In this document: positions 23,893 through 31,044 of the stretch, piece after piece
Layout of the letters: each line of letters begins with the position of its first letter
Position numbering within the stretch: the stretch's first letter is position 1
DNA from: DASUTB01 sp036374835
GTDB lineage: Bacteria; Actinomycetota; Actinomycetes; Jiangellales; Jiangellaceae
Direction: 5' to 3'
Assembly (NCBI GenBank): GCA_036374835.1
Contig: DASUTB010000084.1
Span: 1-38,181, forward strand
Length of the DNA stretch: 38,181 nt
Made by a program: the position numbers and the translations under genes
The notes under the pieces: generated by a model
What the model was told of the DNA's origin: nothing
What the model saw: the letters and a program-made list of their open reading frames with translations, nothing else
Database searches by the model: none

Positions 23893-24717
23893 CTACCGGA
23901 CTGCCCGCTGTGCCCGGGCGGACGCGTAGAGGCAGACGACCGCGGCGCCGGCCAGGTTCAGGCTCTCGGCACGGCCGTGGATAGGTACCCGGACGACCGC
24001 GTCAGCCAGCTCACGCGTCACCGCCGGCATGCCCCACGCTTCGTTGCCGAAGACCCACGCCGTCGGGCGGGCGAGCAGCCCGGACCCGGCTGCGTCGTCC
24101 AAGTCCACGTCGCCCGAGCCGTCGGCCGCCAGCACGGTGAGCCCACTGTCGCGAGCGTGCCGCACGGTGTCGGCGGCGTCCACGTCGGTCGCGATGGGAA
24201 GGTGAAAGACACTGCCGGCGCTGGCCCGTACCGCCTTGCCGCCGAGCGGGTCGACCGAGCCGGTGGTAAATGCGACGCCGTCCGCGCCGGCTGCGTCTGC
24301 GCTGCGGATGACCGTCCCGACGTTCCCGGGATCCCGTACCTCGGCGAGGACGGCGACCAGCTTGGCGCCGGGCATGATGGCGGTCTCGAGCGGGACGGTG
24401 AGCGTATCGCAGACCGCGACGATGCCCTGCGGCGTCACGGTCTCCGACAGCGACGCGAGCGCCGCTTTTTCAGCGTGGTGCACTTGGACGCCTGCCGCGA
24501 CCGCGGCTTCGAGCAGCTCGGCGTGCCGAACCGCTGCGGACTCGCTGACGAAGACGGCGTGGACGTGAACCGGACGATCGGCACGGTCATCAAGGAGACC
24601 GAGTGCTTCGCGCACCGCCTGCGGGCCTTCAGCCAGGAACCGGCCGGCCTTTGCCCGGCCGGCCCGCCGGGTCAGCTTGCGGGCCTGCTTGATGCGTTCA
24701 GATCGTTGGGTGAGCAC
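23893..24717 (-). CDS. TrmH/SpoU-family RNA 2'-O-methyltransferase (TsnR-like)
   Basis: A 274-residue SPOUT methyltransferase. An N-terminal substrate-binding domain (about 1-100, with RFLAEGPQAVREAL) precedes the three SpoU motifs: EVRDPGNVGTVIRSADA (about 124-140), FGNEAWGM, and RVPIHGRAESLNLAGAAVVCLYA, which forms the knotted SAM pocket. It probably methylates rRNA; in mycobacteria the gene at this spot after rplT is called tsnR. The start is taken as GTG 24717, since the TTG at 24726 lies in the U-run of the rplT terminator. Expression would depend on reading through that terminator or on a promoter I cannot see. Confidence 0.92.
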   Translation of the reverse strand: MLTQRSERIKQARKLTRRAGRAKAGRFLAEGPQAVREALGLLDDRADRPVHVHAVFVSESAAVRHAELLEAAVAAGVQVHHAEKAALASLSETVTPQGIVAVCDTLTVPLETAIMPGAKLVAVLAEVRDPGNVGTVIRSADAAGADGVAFTTGSVDPLGGKAVRASAGSVFHLPIATDVDAADTVRHARDSGLTVLAADGSGDVDLDDAAGSGLLARPTAWVFGNEAWGMPAVTRELADAVVRVPIHGRAESLNLAGAAVVCLYASARAQRAVR

Positions 24718-24724
24718 GCCGTCC

Positions 24725-24779
24725 AAAAACGATCAGGTGAGAAACCCGGACCGTGCCGGCCGGTTCGCTCACCTGATCG
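24725..24779 (-). terminator. intrinsic terminator after rplT
   Basis: Read on the minus strand, CGATCAGGTGAG (24768-24779) pairs perfectly with CTCACCTGATCG (24730-24741) around a GC-rich 26-nt loop and is followed by five T residues (24725-24729). It is the only canonical hairpin-plus-U-run in the window and ends the infC-rpmI-rplT message. The stem ends are again GATCA-type sequences. Confidence 0.8.
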
Positions 24780-24798
24780 CCCTTTTATCCAGCCTCGG

Positions 24799-25182
24799 CT
24801 ACGCCTCAACCGGAGCGTTGCGGTCGGCCGGCAGCGCGGCGCGCGCCGTCTCGACCAGCGCGGCGAACGCCGTCGGGTCGTTCACGGCAAGCTCGGCGAG
24901 TACCTTGCGGTCGACCTCGACCTCGGCGAGCCGCAGGCCTTGGATGAACCGGTTGTACGTCAGGCCGTGCGATCGGGACGCGGCGTTGATCCGGGTGATC
25001 CACAGCTGGCGGAAGTCGCCCTTGCGCTTCTTGCGGTCCCGGTACTCATAGGCCTTCGAGTGAAGAAGCTGTTCCTTGGCCTTGCGGTACAGCCGGGACC
25101 GCTGACCCCGGTAGCCACTTGCCTGCTCCAGAACCTCACGGCGCTTCTTGTGGGCGCTGACCGCCCGCTTCACGCGTGCCAC
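24799..25182 (-). CDS. rplT: 50S ribosomal protein L20
   Basis: A 127-residue, highly basic protein starting MARVKRAVSAHKKRREVLEQ with the family block LWITRINAASRSHGLTYNRF. It binds 23S rRNA early in 50S assembly. The length is close to the usual 118-128. It lies 52 bp after rpmI in the infC-rpmI-rplT operon and is followed by an intrinsic terminator. Confidence 0.98.
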   Translation of the reverse strand: MARVKRAVSAHKKRREVLEQASGYRGQRSRLYRKAKEQLLHSKAYEYRDRKKRKGDFRQLWITRINAASRSHGLTYNRFIQGLRLAEVEVDRKVLAELAVNDPTAFAALVETARAALPADRNAPVEA

Positions 25183-25234
25183 GTGTACTCCTTGCTATCT
25201 GCTCGATCGGCTCGGTACGTCCGATCGAGGGCGG

Positions 25235-25429
25235 TCATTTACCGAGCAGCCTGCGAACTCGCTTACGGTCGGCTTTGGACACCTCGGTGGTGCCGTCGAG
25301 CCTGCGGGTGCGCGTCGTCGGCTTGTACTCCAGGTAGTGCCGGCGGTTCGCCTTCTGGCGCAGCAGCTTGCCGCCACCACTGACCTTGATGCGCTTCTTC
25401 ATCCCGCTGTGGGTCTTCATCTTCGGCAT
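25235..25429 (-). CDS. rpmI: 50S ribosomal protein L35
   Basis: A 64-residue basic protein, MPKMKTHSGMKKRIKVSGGG, ending RKRVRRLLGK, a full match in length and motifs to L35. The start is ATG 25429; the in-frame extension upstream is intergenic. AAGGAG is about 14 nt upstream and AGGG closer. It is the middle gene of the operon. Confidence 0.98.
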   Translation of the reverse strand: MPKMKTHSGMKKRIKVSGGGKLLRQKANRRHYLEYKPTTRTRRLDGTTEVSKADRKRVRRLLGK

Positions 25430-25481
25430 TGGGGTGCCCTGCTCTCCTTGCGATTCGTTTCGGCTCGGCGCTGAGCCGCCG

Positions 25482-26144
25482 TTAGGCTTCGTCGTCGGCC
25501 GCTTCAGCCGAGCGGCGTGCTTCGGCGGCGGCGCGGCCGGCGGCACGGTGCTCCCGATCGGCCTTGGCGCTGGCCTCGCGCTCGGCCGCCCGCTTCGCCT
25601 TGGCGACTTCGCGGTCGGCTTTGGCCTCGGACTTCTTCTTGTTCGGCCCCAGCACCATGATCATGTTACGGCCGTCCTGCTTCGGTGCGGACTCGACGAA
25701 GCCGAGCTCCTCGACGTCGGTGGCGAGACGCTGCAGCAACCGGAAGCCCAGCTCGGGGCGCGACTGCTCGCGACCGCGGAACATGATCGTGACCTTCACC
25801 TTGTCCCCGTCGGCCAGGAAGCGCTCGACGTTGCGCTTCTTGGTCTCATAGTCATGGGTGTCGATCTTCGGCCGGAGCTTCTGCTCCTTGATCAAGACGT
25901 GCGACTGCTTCTTACGGGCCTCGCGCGCCTTCTGCGCGGACTCGTACTTGAACTTGCCGTAGTCCATGAGCTTGGCCACCGGCGGACGTGCCGATGGCGC
26001 GACCTCGACAAGATCGAGATCTGCCTCTTGGGCGAGCCGGAGCGCGTCCTCAATACGAACGACGCCGACCTGCTCACCGCTCGGGCCTACGAGCCGGACC
26101 TCGGGAACCCGGATCCGGTCGTTGATACGGGGCTCGACGCTGAT
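25482..26144 (-). CDS. infC: translation initiation factor IF-3 (probable ATC start)
   Basis: IF-3 has an N-terminal domain (EPRINDRIRVPEVRLVGPSG), a lysine-rich linker and a C-terminal domain (KVTIMFRGREQSRPELG), then an Ala/Glu/Lys-rich tail of about 55 residues typical of high-GC actinobacteria. I place the start at ATC 26144, translated as ISVEPRIND and giving 220 residues. GGAGG (26150-26154) lies exactly 5 nt upstream, and actinobacterial IF-3 proteins begin at this point. An in-frame ATG at 26177 has no ribosome binding site. Non-canonical starts (ATT, ATC, ATA) are the known basis of infC autoregulation, because IF-3 itself rejects them. The first gene of infC-rpmI-rplT, it has a leader of over 200 nt. 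Confidence 0.93.
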   Translation of the reverse strand: MSVEPRINDRIRVPEVRLVGPSGEQVGVVRIEDALRLAQEADLDLVEVAPSARPPVAKLMDYGKFKYESAQKAREARKKQSHVLIKEQKLRPKIDTHDYETKKRNVERFLADGDKVKVTIMFRGREQSRPELGFRLLQRLATDVEELGFVESAPKQDGRNMIMVLGPNKKKSEAKADREVAKAKRAAEREASAKADREHRAAGRAAAEARRSAEAADDEA

Positions 26145-26501
26145 GCCAACCTCCAGGCTGTCGATGATGTCTGACATAGTGACGGGCGGTGGCCCGCCAT
26201 GACCGCGTCCACCGGATGCCGCACAATAAACGGCCCCCGGCGCACGCGCACTCGGGGACCTCCACAGATACCAGTGCCATCCCGGCCGAAACCGGTGGCA
26301 CGGCGACCTGGAACCCGACGGCCTCGAGCCGGTGCGGGTGGGAGATTCTCCGCTTGCGCCTCACCGGGACCCAGATTTGCCAGGCCCGGCGAGCCGGTCG
26401 GATTGCAAGGTTAGCACGAGTTGCCGCTGGTCATGAAAAGGTCGCCTGGACGAAGGGACGTCCCGCCGGGCGCCGCACATCTGGGCCCAGCCAGCTGGCG
26501 G
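26145..26501 (-). promoter_or_regulatory. infC upstream region: leader and likely promoter
   Basis: No gene is present here. A -10 TAACCT (26408-26413 on the minus strand) with a weak -35 TTCATG 18 bp upstream would give a transcript beginning near 26402 and a leader of about 258 nt. The leader is GC-rich with several possible stems. Small open frames on either strand lack ribosome binding sites and codon bias. The promoter assignment is tentative. Confidence 0.4.
26225..26258 (-). promoter_or_regulatory. possible attenuator hairpin in the infC leader
   Basis: On the minus strand CCCCG and CGGGG (26253-26257 and 26235-26239) flank GC-rich inner sequence that can fold further (GCGCGTGCGC), followed by GCCGTTTATT. 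This is a short terminator-like hairpin about 80 nt before the start codon. Leaders of infC operons are often attenuated by L20, but I found no match to a known L20-leader structure, so the role is open. Confidence 0.3.
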
Positions 26502-26581
26502 GCCTTTGCGCAGCGATTCGGTGCTTTGCCCGTTCTGTAGGCGTGGTTTGGCTGGGATCTGCCAGCTTTACGTGATCATTC
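26502..26581 (-). repeat. about 80-bp intergenic repeat (element E)
   Basis: Minus strand: GAATGATCACGTAAAGC, a CTGGCAGATCCCAG hairpin, CCCAGCCAAAC, then GCAAAGC and GCGCAAAGG. It is the closest relative of the element at 16582-16660: the first 22 bases, GAATGATCACGTAAAG through CTGGCA, are identical. It overlaps the end of the SseB-family gene and supplies its TGA. Confidence 0.75.
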
Positions 26582-27280
26582 TGTGGCGCGGCGGCGGCTG
26601 AGCGCATTGGAGATCCGGGACGCGAGCACACCGGCAGTAGCCCTGGCCAGCCGCCACGACACGGTGACCAGCCGAGTGCCCGAGCGCCGCCGGATCATCG
26701 GCTCGATGTCGTCCCGCGCAGCAGTGGCGACCCCGCGTCCGTCCTCGGCCTGAGCGCCCACGGCCGACTCGTCCGACTCGGCGAGCCCGACCGTCACGGC
26801 CCAGGCCGCACCGCCGTACTCGTCCTGAACCGCCCGCCAGCCGGCCGCGAGCGCCCGCAGCTCCGCCGCGTCGACCGAGAAGGTCACCGGGCCGGCGATA
26901 TCGATCACCAGTGCATCGGCCCCGTCGGCGAGCGCCGCTTCGGCCGCCCGACGGGTGGGCACGGGAACCGGCCGGGCGGACTCGTTCCAAGCTCGCATAG
27001 ACTCGGTCGAGGTGAAGGCCAGCAGACCGCGGCGCCCGTCCCGGCCCGTTGTCAGCACCGTCGCCATATGCGAGGCCTTCTCCGAGCCGCCCTCGGCGGC
27101 TTCGTCGAGCACCGCCACGACCGGAACGAGCAGCCGGCCCGCCGAAAGTGTCGCGATCACGTCCGCCGGACCGCCGGTGCCGTCCGCGTAAGCGGAAAGC
27201 GCCGTGATCGCTTCCGGCGCGGCAGATCCGTCATCGCCCTGCGCAGCGGGATCGTATGCATGGCTCGCCAACGATGTCAC
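26576..27280 (-). CDS. SseB-family protein
   Basis: A 234-residue protein with an SseB N-terminal-type domain (LLVPVVAVLDEAA through FTSTESMRAW and ALVIDIAGPVTFSV, about 45-140), followed by a less conserved domain ending in an Arg-rich tail. Such proteins occur widely in actinobacteria next to infC, but their function is not established. The start is taken as GTG 27280 (VTSLASHAYDPAAQGD), where homologues begin; a TTG at 27328 is also in frame. The stop codon comes from the repeat that follows. It is divergent from the kinase-like gene. Confidence 0.8.
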   Translation of the reverse strand: MTSLASHAYDPAAQGDDGSAAPEAITALSAYADGTGGPADVIATLSAGRLLVPVVAVLDEAAEGGSEKASHMATVLTTGRDGRRGLLAFTSTESMRAWNESARPVPVPTRRAAEAALADGADALVIDIAGPVTFSVDAAELRALAAGWRAVQDEYGGAAWAVTVGLAESDESAVGAQAEDGRGVATAARDDIEPMIRRRSGTRLVTVSWRLARATAGVLASRISNALSRRRATE

Positions 27281-27423
27281 GCCGGGCGACCCTATCGGTC
27301 CTGGAACGCCAATGCCAGGCCAAATCAAGTGTTTCTCAGGATCCGACGGATATCTCTGCGGTACGGACGCCGCCGATCACGAGCTGGATCCGATACCGAA
27401 CGAGCTCGCCGCACTCATCACCC

Positions 27424-27429
27424 TAGGCT
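27424..27429 (+). promoter_or_regulatory. -10 box of a leaderless kinase-like gene
   Basis: TAGGCT ends 6 nt before GTG 27436, placing the transcription start at the start codon. No Shine-Dalgarno sequence is present. No good -35 was seen. Confidence 0.5.
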
Positions 27430-27435
27430 GACCGG

Positions 27436-28035
27436 GTGCCGATTCTGCCGCTGCGCCAGCTCGCCACCCGCGTCACGCGGACGCCACCGCGCGCCGGGCG
27501 CTCGCGTGTGGTCGCGATCGACGGGCCGGCCGGCTCCGGTAAGACGACTCTGGCGACCAGGCTCGCCAGAATCCTCGAGGCGCCGGTGGTCCACATGGAT
27601 GACCTCTTCCCGGGCTGGGACGGGCTGGCCGAAGCCCCTGGCAAGCTCCGCGACTGGATACTCGCGCCACTGGCGGCCGGCCGAAAGGCGGCATATCACC
27701 GCTACGACTGGGAGCGTGGTGCATACGCCGAGCAGGTGCCCGTCCCCGAGTCCGACGTCCTCATCGTCGAAGGGTGCGCCAGTGGCTCGACCGCCGCCGC
27801 CCCGTATCTGAGTCTGCTGATCTGGGTCGACGCGCCGTACGACGTTCGTAGGGACCGGGGCATCGCGCGCGACGGTGAGATGTTCGCGCCGCACTGGGAA
27901 CGGTGGGCCCGCCAGGAGGACATCCTGTTCGCGGCCGAACGCACCGCGGAGCGCGCCGATGTGATCGTCGATGGCGACCCGCACGTCCGACACGACACGG
28001 ACGCCGAGATCGTCACACTCTCGAACTTTCGTTGA
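27436..28035 (+). CDS. P-loop (uridine kinase-like) nucleotide-binding protein
   Basis: A 199-residue protein with Walker A GPAGSGKTT (30-38), a hydrophobic strand then MDDLFPGWDG (acceptor-binding Asp pair near 54-55), a YDW substrate loop, VLIVEGCASG (Walker B) and an Arg-rich LID-like segment (DVRRDRGIARDGE). The arrangement resembles uridine kinase/phosphoribulokinase-type nucleoside kinases, but the substrate is unknown. The GTG start is 6 nt after a -10 TAGGCT, so the transcript is probably leaderless. The next gene follows after 20 bp with its own -10 box. Confidence 0.82.
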   Translation: MPILPLRQLATRVTRTPPRAGRSRVVAIDGPAGSGKTTLATRLARILEAPVVHMDDLFPGWDGLAEAPGKLRDWILAPLAAGRKAAYHRYDWERGAYAEQVPVPESDVLIVEGCASGSTAAAPYLSLLIWVDAPYDVRRDRGIARDGEMFAPHWERWARQEDILFAAERTAERADVIVDGDPHVRHDTDAEIVTLSNFR

Positions 28036-28043
28036 TCGCCCCG

Positions 28044-28049
28044 TATCGT
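28044..28049 (+). promoter_or_regulatory. -10 box of the leaderless metallophosphoesterase gene
   Basis: TATCGT ends 6 nt before ATG 28056, the same geometry as at 27424 and 30871. It sits in the 20-bp gap after the kinase-like gene, so the phosphoesterase can be transcribed on its own. Confidence 0.5.
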
Positions 28050-28055
28050 GCTGCC

Positions 28056-29732
28056 ATGCATGAGGGCCGCCCGACCGACCTGACCCCTGAACGGATCGGC
28101 TTCGACCTGAAGCGCCCAGTGGCCTGGCTCAATCCCGGTGTTCTACTCCAAACCGGAGCCCAGGTCGTGACCGCCTACTTGTTCGACCGGTTTCTCGACA
28201 AGCGCGAGCTGCAGGCCGTCTTCCCGAGTACGGTGCACGACCACAGCGATCACGACGAGCTGTGGCTGGACTACACCGCCGACGCCGGCGACGGGTTCGA
28301 CGCCACCTACTCGATCGCATACCTGATCGCCGCGAACCGGCTGACCGTTTCCGGAGCTCCGACCGAACTGCCGCGCGGCGACGTTCTCGTGCTCGGTGGC
28401 GACCAGGTATACCCGGCCGCGTCGGCCACGGCGTACGAGGACCGATGGAAGGGTCCATACCGTGCCGCGCTGCCCGAGCTGAGCCAGGACTCCCCCACCA
28501 TCTACGCGATCCCCGGTAACCACGACTGGTACGACGGCCTGACCGCGTTCATTCGCCTCTTCGCCCAGAACGACCCGATCGGCGGGTGGCGCACCGCACA
28601 GAACCGCAGCTACTTCGCGTTGCAGCTGCCGCAGCGTTGGTGGATGTTCGCGCTGGACATCCAGCTGGACGCCTACATCGACGAGCCGCAACTCGAGTAC
28701 TTCCGGACCATCCGGGATTCGGTCGGCCCGGACGACCGGATCATCCTTGCCGTGGCCCGGCCGGCGTGGACGATGCTGGATACCTTCCCGGCCGCATACG
28801 ACTCCATCGACTACTTCGTCCGCACCGTGATCAACCGGGACGGGGACGGGCCCTCCATCCCGCTCATCCTGGCTGGTGACAAGCACCATTACTCGCGCTA
28901 CGCGCAACAGCGAGGGGACGTCCATCCGCGCACGCTGGTCACCTGCGGTGGCGCAGGTGCTTACCTGTCGGACACCGCCGCGCTGCCCGACGAAGTGACG
29001 GTCCCCTCGCCGGAGACACACTCGCGGCACTCCACCGAGCCGCGACGGTTCACGAAGGCACAGACGTATCCGACCGGGTCCGAGGCCCACCGGCTGAGCT
29101 GGCAGGTCTTCTGGCGGCTTCCGTGGCGCAACCGAGGCTTCGTCGCCATGCTCGGCTTCCTGCAGACGATGCTGATGCTCGCGCTGCTGTCCGTCGACGG
29201 CTGGGGCTTCAACGCACAGGTCGGGTTCGCGGTCGCCGCCATATTGATCGGCACCGTGGCGTTCGCCGTGCTCATGGGTCATCGTGGCCTGCGCAATTGG
29301 GTGGCCGGGATCCTGCACGCGGTGCCGCATTTTTTCCTCGGCGTCGGCGGCACCGCGGTGTGGATGGCGTTGCCGTTCGTCGACACGCCGCCCGTGTTCG
29401 CGCTGTTGCTCGCGCTGGTCCTGTATCTGCCGGTGATCGGCCTGCTCGACACGTGGGTGTTATGTGCCTATCTGATCGTCGCCCGGCTGTTCGGAGTCAA
29501 CGACAACGAGATCTTCGCCGGGATGGGCATCGACGACTACAAGTCCTTCCTACGGATGCACATCGCCGCGGACGGCACGCTCACGATCTACCCCATCGCG
29601 GTGGACGATGTGGCCCGCCGATGGCGGGCCAACCCGAACGCGCCGGCCCACGCGCCCTGGATCGTACCCGCCGACGCCCAGGCGCCGGCGCCGCGTCTCG
29701 CCGAACCCCCGATCGTGATCAAGCCGGAATGA
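28056..29732 (+). CDS. membrane-anchored metallophosphoesterase
   Basis: A 558-residue protein with two parts. Residues 60-300 are a calcineurin-like phosphoesterase: TADAGDGFDATYS (Asp76, Asp79), GGDQVYP (Asp116), GNHDWYDG (Asn155, His156, Asp157) and GDKHHYSRY (Asp275, His277, His278) supply the two-metal site. In the block before the last motif, ARPAWT has Arg where many relatives have a metal-ligand His. Residues about 350-490 contain four to five hydrophobic segments, then a hydrophilic C-terminal tail. There is no signal peptide, so the catalytic domain is probably cytoplasmic and tethered to the membrane. The substrate is unknown. Leaderless ATG 28056. The stop TGA and the hisG stop share a single TGATCA. 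Confidence 0.85.
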   Translation: MHEGRPTDLTPERIGFDLKRPVAWLNPGVLLQTGAQVVTAYLFDRFLDKRELQAVFPSTVHDHSDHDELWLDYTADAGDGFDATYSIAYLIAANRLTVSGAPTELPRGDVLVLGGDQVYPAASATAYEDRWKGPYRAALPELSQDSPTIYAIPGNHDWYDGLTAFIRLFAQNDPIGGWRTAQNRSYFALQLPQRWWMFALDIQLDAYIDEPQLEYFRTIRDSVGPDDRIILAVARPAWTMLDTFPAAYDSIDYFVRTVINRDGDGPSIPLILAGDKHHYSRYAQQRGDVHPRTLVTCGGAGAYLSDTAALPDEVTVPSPETHSRHSTEPRRFTKAQTYPTGSEAHRLSWQVFWRLPWRNRGFVAMLGFLQTMLMLALLSVDGWGFNAQVGFAVAAILIGTVAFAVLMGHRGLRNWVAGILHAVPHFFLGVGGTAVWMALPFVDTPPVFALLLALVLYLPVIGLLDTWVLCAYLIVARLFGVNDNEIFAGMGIDDYKSFLRMHIAADGTLTIYPIAVDDVARRWRANPNAPAHAPWIVPADAQAPAPRLAEPPIVIKPE

Positions 29733-29735
29733 TCA
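29730..29735. other. TGATCA shared by two convergent stop codons
   Basis: The hexamer reads TGA on each strand. The first half stops the metallophosphoesterase and the second half stops hisG, with zero bases between them. GAATGATCA here also matches the start of the repeats D and E. Confidence 0.9.
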
Positions 29736-30581
29736 AAGGCGGGTCGCGAGGATGTCCGTCACCAGAATGCCCCGCGCACCGAGCAGCCACAGGTCGTCCA
29801 TGATGCGCTGCGCCTCGGCCCGCGGAACCATGGCGCGAACGGCGACCCAGCCTTCTCGGTGTAGCGGCGACACCGTCGGCGATTCGATGCCGGGCGTCAA
29901 CGCGCACGCGTCGTCCACCTTCTCGGCACGGATGTCGTAGTCCATCATGACGTAGCGGCGGGCCGTCAGAACGCCCTGCAGCCGGCGTACCATCGGCTCG
30001 AGCTCGGACACCATCCCGTCCGTTGGGGCGATCAGTACCGCCTCCGACCGCATGATTGGGTCGCCGAGCGGCTCGAGGCCGGCCTGCCGCAGGGTGCCGC
30101 CGGTTTCTACCACGTCGGCGATCGCGTCCGCCACGCCCAGCGCAACCGCGTTCTCCACCGCACCGTCCAGGTGGACGACTTCGGCGTCGATCCCCGACTC
30201 GGCGAGGTGCTTGCCGAGAATTCCGGCGAACGATGTCGCGATCCGCGCGCCGTTCAGCCCCGCGACACCGGCGAACGCGCCGGGCCGAACCGCGAGGCGG
30301 AATGACGAGTGTCCGAAGTCGAGCGCCAGGATCTCATCAGCGGCGGCCCCGGAGTCCTGCAGCAGATCCCGGCCCGTGATGCCGGCGTCGAGCGTGCCTG
30401 AGCCCACATAGACCGCAACGTCGCGCGGCCGGAGGAAGTAGAAGTCGACCCCGTTCTCCTCGTCACGCAGCATCAGCTCGCGGCCGATGTCACGTTGGCG
30501 ATACCCCGCCTCGCGCAACATCTCGGCCGCCGGTCCGGACAGCCCGCCCTTGCTGGGAACGGCTACTCGCAGGTTCGTCAC
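29733..30581 (-). CDS. hisG: ATP phosphoribosyltransferase, long form
   Basis: The first enzyme of histidine synthesis, 282 residues from GTG 30581 (TNLRVAVPSKGGLS); GTG 30593 is in frame and would add four residues. The active-site block DAGITGRDLL and the LAVRPG region are present. A C-terminal ferredoxin-like regulatory domain (about 205-282, ESPTVSPLHREGWVAVRAMV) marks the long, HisZ-independent hexameric form that histidine inhibits. It lies 19 bp after hisE on the same strand. Confidence 0.95.
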   Translation of the reverse strand: MTNLRVAVPSKGGLSGPAAEMLREAGYRQRDIGRELMLRDEENGVDFYFLRPRDVAVYVGSGTLDAGITGRDLLQDSGAAADEILALDFGHSSFRLAVRPGAFAGVAGLNGARIATSFAGILGKHLAESGIDAEVVHLDGAVENAVALGVADAIADVVETGGTLRQAGLEPLGDPIMRSEAVLIAPTDGMVSELEPMVRRLQGVLTARRYVMMDYDIRAEKVDDACALTPGIESPTVSPLHREGWVAVRAMVPRAEAQRIMDDLWLLGARGILVTDILATRL

Positions 30582-30600
30582 AGTGTCTCTCACACGCCTC

Positions 30601-30864
30601 TTACAGGTTCCGGTACACGTCGTCGAGCGTCAGGCCGCGGGCGAGCATCAGCACCTGCACGTGGTAGAGCAGCTGCGAGATCTCCTCGGCGGCGCGCTCG
30701 GCCGACTCGTGCTCGGCGGCCATCCACGCCTCGGCCGCCTCCTCGACGACCTTCTTGCCCACCTCATGGACGCCGCCGGCCACCGCCGCCACCGTTCCGG
30801 ATCCGGCCGCGCCGGTGGCCACCTTGTCCGACAACTCCGCCCACAGGCCCTCGAAGGTCTTCAC
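30601..30864 (-). CDS. hisE: phosphoribosyl-ATP diphosphatase
   Basis: An 87-residue all-helical enzyme for the second step of histidine synthesis. The MazG-like motif is clear: EVGKKVVEEAAEAWMAAEHE and EEISQLLYHVQVLMLARG. The length matches stand-alone HisE. GTG 30864 lies 6 nt after a -10 TACTCT (30871-30876 on the minus strand) with no Shine-Dalgarno sequence, so the hisEG message is probably leaderless. Confidence 0.96.
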   Translation of the reverse strand: MKTFEGLWAELSDKVATGAAGSGTVAAVAGGVHEVGKKVVEEAAEAWMAAEHESAERAAEEISQLLYHVQVLMLARGLTLDDVYRNL

Positions 30865-30870
30865 GCGTCA

Positions 30871-30876
30871 AGAGTA
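30871..30876 (-). promoter_or_regulatory. -10 box of leaderless hisEG
   Basis: Minus strand TACTCT followed by 6 nt and the hisE GTG. No convincing -35 element is seen 16-18 bp upstream. Confidence 0.45.
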
Positions 30877-31044
30877 CGGACCGCGGCAGTATCCGTGCGG
30901 GCATGCCCACTACGCGGACGCGGTGACGTCGCTTGCGATTCGTTCGTCCTCGCTCGGTTTCGAAGCCGATAGATCGTGCATACGGAACGTACCGACTCCG
31001 CTGAGGACGACGAATCCGAGCGACTTCAAGCGAATCCGGGCCTG

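Noticed and set aside
26074..26364. Small leftward frame in the infC leader
   Set aside because: It overlaps infC in another frame and has no recognisable features. The region is better explained as an untranslated leader.
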